A stretch of 64,000 bases of DNA from Acidimicrobiaceae bacterium (GTDB lineage: Bacteria > Actinomycetota > Acidimicrobiia > Acidimicrobiales > Poriferisodalaceae), in NCBI GenBank assembly GCA_905182565.1, contig CAJJCB010000026.1, positions 186,001-250,000 on the forward strand, given 5' to 3'. The first letter of the stretch is position 1, and every line of letters starts with the position of its first letter. The position numbers and the translations under genes are program-made. The notes under the pieces were generated by a model that was given only the letters and a program-made list of their open reading frames with translations, made no database searches and was not told the origin of the DNA. Positions 54,099 through 62,828 of this stretch are shown one piece after another.

Positions 54099-54875
54099 AT
54101 GGAGATTCGTAATCGGGTAGCAGTAATAACTGGCGGTGGTGGTGGCATAGGTTCAGCAACTGCCAGAAAATGGATCGATGAAGGAGCGCGTGTCGTAGTG
54201 GTCGCAGACTACGACAAGGGTGCCGCGGAAAGAGTAGCCAAAGAGCTTGGCTGCATCGGGGTTGGACTCGATGTTACTGATGAGAATGCGATGCAGAAGT
54301 TCGTGGATGAAATTGAAGACACTCATGGACCAATCGATATCTTTTTTTCTAATGCAGGTGCCGGGGCTGAAGGCGGTATAGAAGCCTCAAACGAGGCATG
54401 GCAAAAACAATGGGAATTGCATGTTATGTCTCATGTGTATGCAGCAAGGGCAGTAATTCCGTCAATGACAGCTCGAGGTGAGGGCTACCTGGTAGCGACA
54501 GCTAGCGCAGCTGGGCTTTTAGCAGCCGTAGGATCAGCTCCATATTCTGTTACGAAAGCGGCATGCATCAAGCTTGCCGAAACTCTTGCGATCGCTCATG
54601 GTGATGATGGCATTAAAGTGTCAGTGCTTTGCCCGCAGGGCGTTAACACTGCCATGGCTCCGCGCCAATTAGGTGATGGGGGTACTGATGGCATCATTGA
54701 GCCCGATGAAGTTGCTGCAATCGTGACAGCGGCGATTGCAGAGGAGCGTTTCTTGATTTTGTCTCACCCTGAGGTCCAGACTTATGTTGAGAGAAAAGCT
54801 GGTGATCCAGACCGATGGTTGAAAGGGATGCGTAGATTGCGTAAACGATCTATCGATATTCGCGAGGGTATGTGA
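54099..54875 (+). CDS. SDR-family oxidoreductase
   Basis: This 258-residue SDR (ATG 54099; a GTG start at 54093 adds two residues) has VAVITGGGGGIGSATARKW, a SNAGAG block after the fourth strand, ATASAAG with the catalytic serine, and PYSVTKAAC with YxxxK. Its C-terminus LKGMRRLRKRSIDIREGM differs from FabG types. It lies between the PhyH and DMT transporter genes; the transporter start overlaps its stop. Confidence 0.92.
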   Translation: MEIRNRVAVITGGGGGIGSATARKWIDEGARVVVVADYDKGAAERVAKELGCIGVGLDVTDENAMQKFVDEIEDTHGPIDIFFSNAGAGAEGGIEASNEAWQKQWELHVMSHVYAARAVIPSMTARGEGYLVATASAAGLLAAVGSAPYSVTKAACIKLAETLAIAHGDDGIKVSVLCPQGVNTAMAPRQLGDGGTDGIIEPDEVAAIVTAAIAEERFLILSHPEVQTYVERKAGDPDRWLKGMRRLRKRSIDIREGM

Positions 54876-55807
54876 GAGTAAGTCCGTCTGAAGCGAAGAC
54901 TAAAAAACCGAGGCAGCTTTCGTACAAAGCGGAATTCATAACTCTTTCATTAATTGTGGCAATAGCGGCTTTGATTGGCTTGAACTACTCTGTCATGAAG
55001 GCGGCCTTAGATCATACGACACCGCTGTCATTGGCTGCGTTAAGAACCAGCGTCGGGGCTCCGTTCCTACTTGCTTTTGTTTTGTTCAGGAAAGAAAAAT
55101 TTCCTCGTAAGCGTGAACAATGGTTAGCGATCTGGTGGATTTCACTTTCAATAACTACGGTTTCAAGCTTGTTTTTGGTGATCGGAGTTTCGTATTTGTC
55201 GGCTGGCGTTTCCGCCATGCTTGCTTCGACTATGCCATTGTTCACTGCCCTTATTGCGATAGCGCTGCTTAAAGCACGCCCAGGTAAGTTAGGGATCTCA
55301 GGAGTTGGAATCGGACTGGTTGGCGCAGTTGTATTGGCGGTCCCGGCGCTGGGCGCAGGCAACACAACTCTAGGTGTTTGTATGCTCCTAATCTCATCTA
55401 TCTCTTGGGCATTGGGAGCAGTTTTAAACAAAAAACAACCGGCCGCTTTGGAAATAAGCCCAACAATGTTGGTTGCGATGCAGATCGTTATGTCGTGTAT
55501 CTGCCTTCATCTAGTCGTTGCTTTTTTTGGAGGGTGGGAACAAACAGCATGGGGGTGGGGCCTTTATTGGCCGCTCCTTTATGCAGGAATACCGTCTCTT
55601 GCGATTAGTTTTGTTTTGTTTGCAACAGTGTTAAGACGAGCTCCTGCTATCCAAGGCGCAGCAGTGGCATACCTATCGCCACTATTCGGAGTCTTTTTTG
55701 GGTGGGTTATACGCGGAGAGCGGTTTGGGATCATTGAAGTTCTTGGAGGGGCTTTAGTTATTTTTGGTGTTGTCGCGGTGTCATTTGACGGTCGCAGAAG
55801 GTTATAA
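54872..55807 (+). CDS. EamA/DMT-family transporter
   Basis: This 311-residue membrane protein has ten predicted hydrophobic segments in two EamA repeats. NYSVMKAALDHTTPLSLAALR opens the first, and AYLSPLFGVFFGWVIRGERF closes the second. DMT proteins export or exchange metabolites. GTG 54872 overlaps the SDR stop (GTGA), so it is translationally coupled to it. The selenoprotein gene follows after 48 bases. Confidence 0.92.
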   Translation: MRVSPSEAKTKKPRQLSYKAEFITLSLIVAIAALIGLNYSVMKAALDHTTPLSLAALRTSVGAPFLLAFVLFRKEKFPRKREQWLAIWWISLSITTVSSLFLVIGVSYLSAGVSAMLASTMPLFTALIAIALLKARPGKLGISGVGIGLVGAVVLAVPALGAGNTTLGVCMLLISSISWALGAVLNKKQPAALEISPTMLVAMQIVMSCICLHLVVAFFGGWEQTAWGWGLYWPLLYAGIPSLAISFVLFATVLRRAPAIQGAAVAYLSPLFGVFFGWVIRGERFGIIEVLGGALVIFGVVAVSFDGRRRL

Positions 55808-55842
55808 ATCTGTATTTGGAAGCATTAACTATTTTGTTGCTC

Positions 55843-55848
55843 TAGCCT
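55843..55848 (+). promoter_or_regulatory. TAGCCT hexamer, candidate -10 box of the selenoprotein gene
   Basis: TAGCCT lies 7 bases before ATG 55856 and there is no ribosome-binding site between, which would give a leaderless mRNA. The same hexamer stands 9 bases before ychF and 7 before the parvulin-like gene. Confidence 0.4.
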
Positions 55849-55855
55849 CGGGTAA

Positions 55856-57001
55856 ATGGCCGATAGCGACGTAAAAGCAATGACTGCTGACCTTGAAGTA
55901 CCGAGTTTCGAGGTTGCTGCCTTTACGTCTCCAGTGAAACTAAGCGAAGCAAAAGTAGCGATAGTCACTTCAGCCTCCTTGCACCATCCAGATGATGATG
56001 GCTTTAGTCCTGGTGATGTTGGCTACAGAGTCCTTGAGTCAAATAAAAGAGATTATGTGCTCGGCCATTGGAGCCCTAATTTTGATGCCACAGGGTTCGC
56101 TCTCGACATAAATACTGTTTTCCCGATTGATCGATTGGATGAGTTAGCGGCTCGGGGAGTTATCGGTAGCGTTTCCGATATACACTTGGCCTACGCTGGA
56201 AATCAATTTGAGTTATCAGCGATCCGAATGGACAGTGGCCCCGCAGGGGCAAAGTTCCTAAACGAACAAGGCGTCGACATAGTCTTACTGACTCCCGTTT
56301 GACCGCTTTGTACGCGTACCGTGAGTACGCTCGCCCATATCTTCGAAGCAGCTGGAATGGCAACTATTGCCCTCGGGTCAGTGAAGAATCAGATCAAAAA
56401 TACCGCTCCTCCACGTGGTCTGTGGTGCGATTTTCCCTTGGGGCGGCCCCTTGGAGTTCCTCAAAATGCCGAATTTCAACATCAGGTTTTAGCTGCAGCC
56501 TTCTCCCTTCTGGATTCGAAACAGACTGTCTTCAAAGAATACGATATTGCGATTAAAGATGAAGGCACTGAAGTTATGGCTTGCACGTTGCCTCCTCGAC
56601 ATGACCCTGAAGCCCATCCGGCAGTCGATGAAGCAAATGGGCTTCGGCCAGCCTATGAACGAGCGCTAGCGAAATACGGGAACCGAATTGGAGCGGGTAG
56701 GACCATTTCGTCCGACCAGATTGGTGAAGCAATTGAGTCATTTATTCGCGTAGCAAAGGGTACTCCTTGGAAAGAGGCTGGGGTCCCAGGTATTCCAGCT
56801 CGGGTCAGTCAGGACATCCGAGGGTATTATGAAACAGCAGCTTTGGCCCTTTCAGACCATGCTCCAGCGGCTTGGGCTGGTACTCGGTGGTTCTTAGATC
56901 ACACGGAGGCTGGGAAAGTAGTTTTATCGGCTAGACAAGCTATGGCTGATGCTGGTGAGAAGCAGCCAATTTGGTTCTATATGGTGCCGGGTGATAGATA
57001 A
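55856..57001 (+). CDS. GrdB/PrdB-type reductase family selenoprotein, in-frame UGA as selenocysteine
   Basis: A single reading frame of 381 residues is interrupted only by TGA 56300-56302 (residue 149). The part before it shows VAIVTSASLHHPDDDGFSPG, YRVLESNKRDYVLGHWSPNFD and NTVFPIDRLDELAARGVIG, the hallmarks of the glycine/sarcosine/betaine/D-proline reductase selenoprotein B family. It ends IVLLTPV. The part after it continues the same family without a break: PLCTRTVSTLAHIFEAAGMA, then RPPG-like PPRGLWCDFPLG. Reading TGA as Sec gives U149-P-L-C152, where relatives have C-x-x-C or U-x-x-C. A hairpin 11 bases after the TGA fits bacterial SECIS rules. It is shorter than GrdB (about 430). The MFS gene starts 3 bases after its TAA. 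The substrate is unknown. Confidence 0.88.
56300..56334 (+). promoter_or_regulatory. Sec UGA codon and candidate bacterial SECIS hairpin
   Basis: After TGA 56300-56302, GCGTAC (56314-56319) pairs perfectly with GTACGC (56325-56330) around the five-base loop CGTGA. The loop starts 17 bases after the UGA and has G as its second base, matching the published bSECIS rule (loop 16-37 bases from UGA, G in the first two positions). A lower two-pair extension (GT 56310-56311 with GC 56333-56334) is possible. Confidence 0.75.
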
Positions 57002-57004
57002 GAA

Positions 57005-58300
57005 ATGTTGGAGTCTCATTCGCCGTTTAAGGGGTGGCGGATAGTTGCTGCCTCGTTTGTAGTCCTCTTCGTCGTCTACGGGATTCAGTTCAGTTTTGGA
57101 ACATTTGTAGATGACATAGCGCAAGATACGGGTTGGTCTGAAACAAGGTTGCAACTCATCATTGCGATTTACATATTTAGCTACAGCGCTCTATCAGCGG
57201 TTTCGGGTTGGTTGACAGATCGCGTTGGGCCGCGCAGAGTCGTAGCATTTGGTTCTGTCGTGCTCACATCTGGATATCTGGTGTGGGCTAATGCCTCGAA
57301 CTTGTCGATAGTCTTCGTAGGACTTGGACTCATAGCTCCAATCGGTATGTGCTGCTCTTGGGTGCCATGCAACGCGACAGTAGTGCGGTGGTTTGTGTCT
57401 AGGCGTGGCCTTGCTACTGCTATCGCTACGGCAGGCGGAAGTACCGCAAACATTTTTGTACCTCCTATAGCTGCTGCCTTGGTGAATCAGTACGGCTGGA
57501 GAACAGCGATGACCTCTATGGCTCTAGTTGGTGGGTTAGCGATGTTGGCTAGCGCTCTAGTTCTTGAGCGAGACCCGGAGTCAGTGGGACAGGTACCTGA
57601 CGGAAAAAGAATCAAAACTGCCAAACCGTTACGAATACACCAGCAGAGCGTATTTCTTGTTCACCTAGTGGGCGCTGAAACCTTAAATTATGAAAACGAA
57701 ATGACAACTGAAAAAGAAACTAAGGCTAGCGAAGCATGGCGTGATCCTAATTACTGGCGAATTTTTGCGATGTATCTGCTCACCTTTACAGCAGTTTTTG
57801 TTCCGTTTATTCATGGAGTGCAATTTGCTCAGAGCCTTGGATTTTCTCTACAAACTGCATCAACCGTTATCTCTTCGATAGGGGTAGGGGGTCTAGTGGG
57901 CAGGATGACTATGGGCCCATTGTCTGATCGCATTGGTCGGCGTCATGCGGTGATATTCGCGTTTGCCTTCGAAGCTGTTTCTTTCGTTGGGTTTGCATTC
58001 AGCCAAGATCTTATTCTCCTTTACATGTCAGCATTCGTATTTGGATTCGCCTATGGAGGAAGCGTTACAATCTTCCCTCCGCTTGTAGCAGACTTATTTG
58101 GTAGGGCACACGCTGGTTCCATCGTGGGTCGAATTTTTGCAACAGCTGGCTCAGCGGCTGCGGTAGGTCCCTATGCAGCTCAGCTGCTTGTTAACCGGCT
58201 TGGTAATTATCGGTGGGCATTTTTTGTAGGTGCGATAGCGAACCTTTGCGCAATGTTGATAGCAACTAGACTGCCACAGTCATTAAATAAAAAAGCTTAA
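57005..58300 (+). CDS. MFS transporter, OFA/monocarboxylate-like
   Basis: This 431-residue MFS protein has 12 membrane segments. The N-terminal motif GWRIVAASFVVLFVVYGIQFSFG, the loop GWLTDRVGPRRV and the second-half GPLSDRIGRRHAV place it near the oxalate:formate antiporter and monocarboxylate group. It starts at ATG 57005, three bases after the selenoprotein stop, so the two are almost certainly cotranscribed. It could import a carboxylic or amino acid substrate for that reductase (inference). Confidence 0.92.
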   Translation: MLESHSPFKGWRIVAASFVVLFVVYGIQFSFGTFVDDIAQDTGWSETRLQLIIAIYIFSYSALSAVSGWLTDRVGPRRVVAFGSVVLTSGYLVWANASNLSIVFVGLGLIAPIGMCCSWVPCNATVVRWFVSRRGLATAIATAGGSTANIFVPPIAAALVNQYGWRTAMTSMALVGGLAMLASALVLERDPESVGQVPDGKRIKTAKPLRIHQQSVFLVHLVGAETLNYENEMTTEKETKASEAWRDPNYWRIFAMYLLTFTAVFVPFIHGVQFAQSLGFSLQTASTVISSIGVGGLVGRMTMGPLSDRIGRRHAVIFAFAFEAVSFVGFAFSQDLILLYMSAFVFGFAYGGSVTIFPPLVADLFGRAHAGSIVGRIFATAGSAAAVGPYAAQLLVNRLGNYRWAFFVGAIANLCAMLIATRLPQSLNKKA

Positions 58301-58301
58301 T

Positions 58302-59159
58302 TTATTTCCCGCGAGCTTTTTCAGGAGTTACAACAATCCATGTCGCTAAACCAAGAACGTAAGGTTGTCCAGTTGGGCTGAATAGGCCAATGTCAGTAAA
58401 AATTTTGCGTCTATCGCGAGAGCGCGTCCGAGCGACTATTCGCAGATTACCTGCTGGACGTGTGGGAGGCTTTTCTATGATGGTGGCATCGAAACTTCCA
58501 AGAAGAGCTGATTCGTCTTGGGTTAAATGACCTTCTCGATGAAATCCAATTGCCGCAGTGCAATCAAGCGAAGCGATCGCAGGTAAAAGAGCTAGTCTGT
58601 TGTCATCTGTCCACCTTTCACCGGGATCCCAAGACAACCACGAAATTTCATCTGTCACAGGTCGAGGTCTTAAGCGGAGCCCGAATTCAGCCTTAGGGCC
58701 GCACACGAAACACCCGGCAAAATCAGCGGAACTTGGGTTGAGTTGCTCAACGTGATTTTCAAAGCGATCCAGTTTCTCTTTAGTCAAGACTGCGTTACTA
58801 GCTAAAAGCGCAACGGTTTCGTTCGACATAATAGGGGTGCTTGAGTCTTTCGACGCCCAACCTGTAAAAGCAGGCCCATCAGAATCTCCGATGCTGATAC
58901 TGACCGTGTTGGGTTCAGTGATCTGGCTTGTGAAAGTCATGGGGCTCGCAAGAGGAACCGCTCTTATCAAGCGGGAACTAATTCTTTGGATCGGTTCACC
59001 TAAAAGTTTTTCACCAAGACAGGCAATTAAACCGGTCGCAATTCCACCATTTCCGCTTGCCGGCGGCCCTCTAAACCTTTGCGGTAGCTGAATTATTTGA
59101 GTGTCATAGTCTATGACGGAGTCTGGCCCCGGTCGACAAGTTAAGCAGCTGTGAGTCAC
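58302..59159 (-). CDS. Hotdog-fold thioesterase-like protein
   Basis: This 285-residue protein looks like a double hotdog-fold protein. The N-terminal half contains PASGNGGIATGLIACLGE and the C-terminal half starts with FAGCFVCGPKAEFGLRLRP, a cysteine pair seen in PaaI-like hotdog proteins. It ends with VLGLATWIVVTP. Probable acyl-CoA thioesterase or dehydratase-like role. It starts at GTG 59159 and is convergent with the MFS gene (one base apart). Confidence 0.6.
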   Translation of the reverse strand: MTHSCLTCRPGPDSVIDYDTQIIQLPQRFRGPPASGNGGIATGLIACLGEKLLGEPIQRISSRLIRAVPLASPMTFTSQITEPNTVSISIGDSDGPAFTGWASKDSSTPIMSNETVALLASNAVLTKEKLDRFENHVEQLNPSSADFAGCFVCGPKAEFGLRLRPRPVTDEISWLSWDPGERWTDDNRLALLPAIASLDCTAAIGFHREGHLTQDESALLGSFDATIIEKPPTRPAGNLRIVARTRSRDRRKIFTDIGLFSPTGQPYVLGLATWIVVTPEKARGK

Positions 59160-59230
59160 ACGTCTAGATTAGTACGCAGCATCAGGGCCGCGCTTAGTAC
59201 TAAGCTTTGAATTACAAACTGGGAGGAAAT

Positions 59231-62200
59231 ATGGCGCTCGCTGATTTTACACTTGAGGATCGGTTTGTACGCGACGAGGGAGACGTTGCGATGTCTGGCG
59301 TACAGGCATTACTGCGCGTTTTGCTAGACCAGCTACGAGCTGACAAACGAGATGGTCTGGACAACGCTGCTCTAGTCTCTGGCTACCGAGGTTCTCCTCT
59401 TGGAGGCATAGACACTCTGATGCTTGGTAACAGTGAAGAGCTCGAAGCTAACAACATTAGTTTTATGCCTGGCTTGAATGAAGACCTTGGAGCCACTGCG
59501 GTATGGGGTTCACAGCTTGCCAACCGAAATTTTGAAGGTAAGTACGATGGTGTTCTCGGCATGTGGTACGGAAAAGCTCCCGGAGTCGATCGCTCTGGAG
59601 ATGCTATTCGCCACGCAAACGTTTGCGGAGTAGACCCCAAAGGGGGAGTACTATTAGTTGCAGGCGATGATCCTGCCTCAAAATCCTCGACGCTTGCTTC
59701 CGAGTCTGAATTTGCATTGCTCCACTTCCAAACGCCTATTCTTTACCCAGGTAGTGTCCAAGAGGTTTGCGATTTTGGACGAATAGGTTTTGAACTCTCT
59801 CGATATAGCGGGCTTTGGTCGGCCTTAAAAATTGTCACCAATGTTGCAGATGGATACTCGACTATTAAAGTCGGGCCAGGGCGCGTAAGGGTACAACGCC
59901 CAGACTTCGAGTGGAATGGGATCCCTTGGGCTCACACTCAACAAGATGCGCTTGTCGGCCCGAACGCAGTGAGACAAGAGTTGGAGATACACGAAGGTCG
60001 TTTAGTAGCTGCCGAAGCATTCATCCGTCTAAACAAACTAAACAAGTCCACTGTCGCGACATCCGACGCGAAGATTGGGATAGTGGCGGCAGGTAAAACT
60101 TACTACGACCTACGCGAAGCGCTAGACCGAATGGGCTTGACCGAAGAGGAACTAAATCGTCGCGGAATCAGAATATTTAAACCTGCCGTTGTGTGGCCAT
60201 TAGAGCCAACAACTATAAAAGAATTCGCCCAAGGCCTAAACACAATTATTGTTGTTGAAGAAAAACGTTCGTTCCTTGAGATGTTTATTAGAGAAATTCT
60301 CTATGGAACACCGAATGCTCCTGCTATCTATGGAAAAAAAGACCAGAACAATGATTTTTGGTTCCCCGGCCATGGCGAGATGGATGCAGATGTTGTAGCT
60401 CGCAAAATCCGTCCGTTTTTAGCTGATCTGTTTGGCGAGGATGCTATTGGTCCTGCAGTTAAAGAACGAATAACTATTCCTGTGACTCTAGGTACACCAG
60501 ATACGAAAAAACAGACAAATAGAACCCCTAATTTTTGTTCTGGTTGTCCACACAATCGGTCCACATGGGTGCCGGATGGTTCTGAAGCCGGTGGAGGTAT
60601 TGGCTGTCACGGAATGGCAACAATGACTCCAACTCGAAATGTAAAAGGCACAACACAAATGGGAGGCGAAGGAATCCAGTGGGTTGGCGCTTCGCCATTT
60701 GTGACGATGGAACACCGTTTCCAAAATATTGGAGATGGGACGTTCCACCATTCGGGGTCGTTAGCAGTGCGGCAGGCAGTGGCAGCTGAAACTAATATTA
60801 CATTTAAGATTTTGTACAATGCGGCTGTCGCAATGACGGGCGGTCAAGCGGTTGACGGTGGCATGGCTGTGCCGGAGCTAACTCGTTCGCTTGACGCCGA
60901 GGGCGTTGCCAAAATTATGGTGCTTACACATGACCTCGACAAGTACGGAGCTAACCCAGTCTTTGCTGATGGAACCGACGTATGGCATAGAGACCGTTTA
61001 GAAGAAGCGCAACTAATCTTACGAGACGTCCCAGGATGCACAGTACTTATTTATGATCAGCCTTGTGCGGCAGAGCTCCGTCGAGATCGAAAACGTGGCA
61101 AAGTTGTCGAGCCGGCGATGCGTGTCTTCATTAATGAAGCCGTGTGCGAAGGTTGTGGGGATTGCGGAGAGAAATCAAGTTGTCTTTCTGTGCAGCCAAT
61201 CGAAACTGAATTTGGTCGAAAAACAGCGATTCACCAGTCTTCCTGTAACAAGGATTACACCTGCTTAGATGGAGATTGCCCAGCGTTTATAGAAGTAATC
61301 CCAGCAGGTAAGACACCAAAAAAATCAACATTAGAAGTTACCAATGTTGATAATAACCTTCCAGAACCTAATCGGATCGAAGAAGGAAATGTTTTGATGA
61401 TGGGGATAGGAGGCACTGGCGTTGTCACAATAAATCAGTTATTAGCTACTGCTGCTCTTCTAGATGGCAAAGAATCTCATGGGTTGGACCAAACCGGCTT
61501 AGCTCAAAAAGGCGGACCAGTAGTATCAAACCTCAAAATTCGATGGGCTGGCGCTGAAGGAGAGGTCGAAGAAGCTAATAAAATAGGTTCAGGTGAAGCA
61601 GACGCGTACATCGTCTTTGATCTTTTAACTGGAACCAGTCCTGCGAACCTCGAAAAGGCAATGCCCGGAAAGACAATCGCACTAGTTTCTTCAAGTAAAG
61701 TTCCTACAGGAGCGATGGTCCGAGACACCAGCGCTAAGTATCCTGAATGGTCCACGCTTCGAGCAACAATTGATAGTGCGACTGTTCCCGAAAAAAATAT
61801 CTATTTTGATGCTGGCCGTTTATCCGACGCACTATTTAGGTCACATATGCCGGCAAACATTATTGTGCTCGGATCAGCGTATCAAAGTGGAGTGATTCCT
61901 ATAAGCGCAAGTGCTATTGAAAAAGCTATAGAGCTAAATGGTGTGTCTATAGACAACAATACCCAAGCCTTCAGAATTGGCAGAAAAATAGTACTTGATT
62001 CGACTTTCCTCGATTCTCTGAACCTTGGAGATAAAGACGCTAAGCGAATGCAAAACAAGAACTCTGCCACAGCTGAAAAAATGATTAAAGAGGTGCAGGA
62101 CCCTTCAGAAGAGCTTCAACGGCTACTCTCGATCAGAACTCCTGAACTTATTGATTACCAAAACGTCGGTTACGCGCAGACTTATATTGATTTTGTAAGC

Positions 62201-62713
62201 AAAGTGCGAAAACAAGAAATTTCAATAGGCTCAGACACTCGGATGTCGGAAACTGTTGCCCGATATTTGTTCAAGCTAATGGCATACAAAGATGAATACG
62301 AAGTTGCGAGACTCCATCGTTCTGGAGACTTCCATCAAGCGATCAAAGATCAGTTCGGTGACAAGACTAAAGTGACCTACAAACTTCACCCACCATCCAT
62401 GAAAAGATTGGGTCTAGATAAAAAAATCGGTTTAGGCAAGTCCGGTGACGTGGCATTCGCAGTGTTAACTAAAATGAAGTTCCTAAGAGGCAAAGGAATT
62501 GATCCGTTCGGTAACACTAGACACCGAAAGCTTGAGAGAGCTCTAATCCCTGAATACATGGAAACCATTGATTCCTGTCTTGAGCGTTTGTCATCAGACA
62601 ATTACGAGAACGCTGTAGAGATAGCAGCGCTTCCGGACATGATCCGTGGTTACGAAGAAATAAAAGAAGCGAATGTAGAGCGCTATCGAGAAGCAGTGCA
62701 GAATCTTCTGTAA
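59231..62713 (+). CDS. Fused indolepyruvate:ferredoxin oxidoreductase
   Basis: This 1160-residue fused alpha-beta-type 2-oxoacid oxidoreductase decarboxylates aryl- or branched-chain 2-oxo acids to acyl-CoA, passing electrons to ferredoxin. It begins with MALADFTLEDRFVRDEG and SGYRGSPLGGIDTLM (pyrimidine-binding region). The TPP domain has FCSGCPHNRST (near 436) and GIGCHGMAT. A cysteine-rich ferredoxin-like section follows: CEGCGDCGEKSSC near 638 and CNKDYTCLDGDCPAF. The POR-gamma domain starts near 722 (GIGGTGVVTINQLL). ATG 59231 with GGGAGG 6 bases upstream is a strong start. The protein is followed by a strong hairpin. Confidence 0.94.
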   Translation: MALADFTLEDRFVRDEGDVAMSGVQALLRVLLDQLRADKRDGLDNAALVSGYRGSPLGGIDTLMLGNSEELEANNISFMPGLNEDLGATAVWGSQLANRNFEGKYDGVLGMWYGKAPGVDRSGDAIRHANVCGVDPKGGVLLVAGDDPASKSSTLASESEFALLHFQTPILYPGSVQEVCDFGRIGFELSRYSGLWSALKIVTNVADGYSTIKVGPGRVRVQRPDFEWNGIPWAHTQQDALVGPNAVRQELEIHEGRLVAAEAFIRLNKLNKSTVATSDAKIGIVAAGKTYYDLREALDRMGLTEEELNRRGIRIFKPAVVWPLEPTTIKEFAQGLNTIIVVEEKRSFLEMFIREILYGTPNAPAIYGKKDQNNDFWFPGHGEMDADVVARKIRPFLADLFGEDAIGPAVKERITIPVTLGTPDTKKQTNRTPNFCSGCPHNRSTWVPDGSEAGGGIGCHGMATMTPTRNVKGTTQMGGEGIQWVGASPFVTMEHRFQNIGDGTFHHSGSLAVRQAVAAETNITFKILYNAAVAMTGGQAVDGGMAVPELTRSLDAEGVAKIMVLTHDLDKYGANPVFADGTDVWHRDRLEEAQLILRDVPGCTVLIYDQPCAAELRRDRKRGKVVEPAMRVFINEAVCEGCGDCGEKSSCLSVQPIETEFGRKTAIHQSSCNKDYTCLDGDCPAFIEVIPAGKTPKKSTLEVTNVDNNLPEPNRIEEGNVLMMGIGGTGVVTINQLLATAALLDGKESHGLDQTGLAQKGGPVVSNLKIRWAGAEGEVEEANKIGSGEADAYIVFDLLTGTSPANLEKAMPGKTIALVSSSKVPTGAMVRDTSAKYPEWSTLRATIDSATVPEKNIYFDAGRLSDALFRSHMPANIIVLGSAYQSGVIPISASAIEKAIELNGVSIDNNTQAFRIGRKIVLDSTFLDSLNLGDKDAKRMQNKNSATAEKMIKEVQDPSEELQRLLSIRTPELIDYQNVGYAQTYIDFVSKVRKQEISIGSDTRMSETVARYLFKLMAYKDEYEVARLHRSGDFHQAIKDQFGDKTKVTYKLHPPSMKRLGLDKKIGLGKSGDVAFAVLTKMKFLRGKGIDPFGNTRHRKLERALIPEYMETIDSCLERLSSDNYENAVEIAALPDMIRGYEEIKEANVERYREAVQNLL

Positions 62714-62733
62714 AAAAAGATGATCTTAGAACT

Positions 62734-62783
62734 GCTTGGACCTAATTAACTCTGCTTAATTAGGTCCAAGCGGAATTCCTTTT
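62734..62783 (+). terminator. Perfect 16-bp hairpin followed by T-run
   Basis: GCTTGGACCTAATTAA (62734-62749) and its exact complement (62756-62771) flank a six-base loop. CCTTTTT follows. It ends the oxidoreductase transcript before the cystathionine beta-synthase gene. Confidence 0.9.
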
Positions 62784-62828
62784 TCGAATAACTGTGTGCT
62801 TGAGGTTGGGAAACGCCAAACTGGGATT

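Noticed and set aside
56321-57001. Reading 56321-57001 as an independent gene starting at GTG
   Set aside because: The GTG lies inside the hairpin loop, has no ribosome-binding site, and the frame and family run on from the upstream ORF through TGA.
55856-57001. Nonsense-mutated pseudogene instead of a selenoprotein
   Set aside because: Both halves look intact, the stop is TGA exactly at the redox Cys/Sec position, and a SECIS-like hairpin follows; a random nonsense mutation would not be expected to meet all three.
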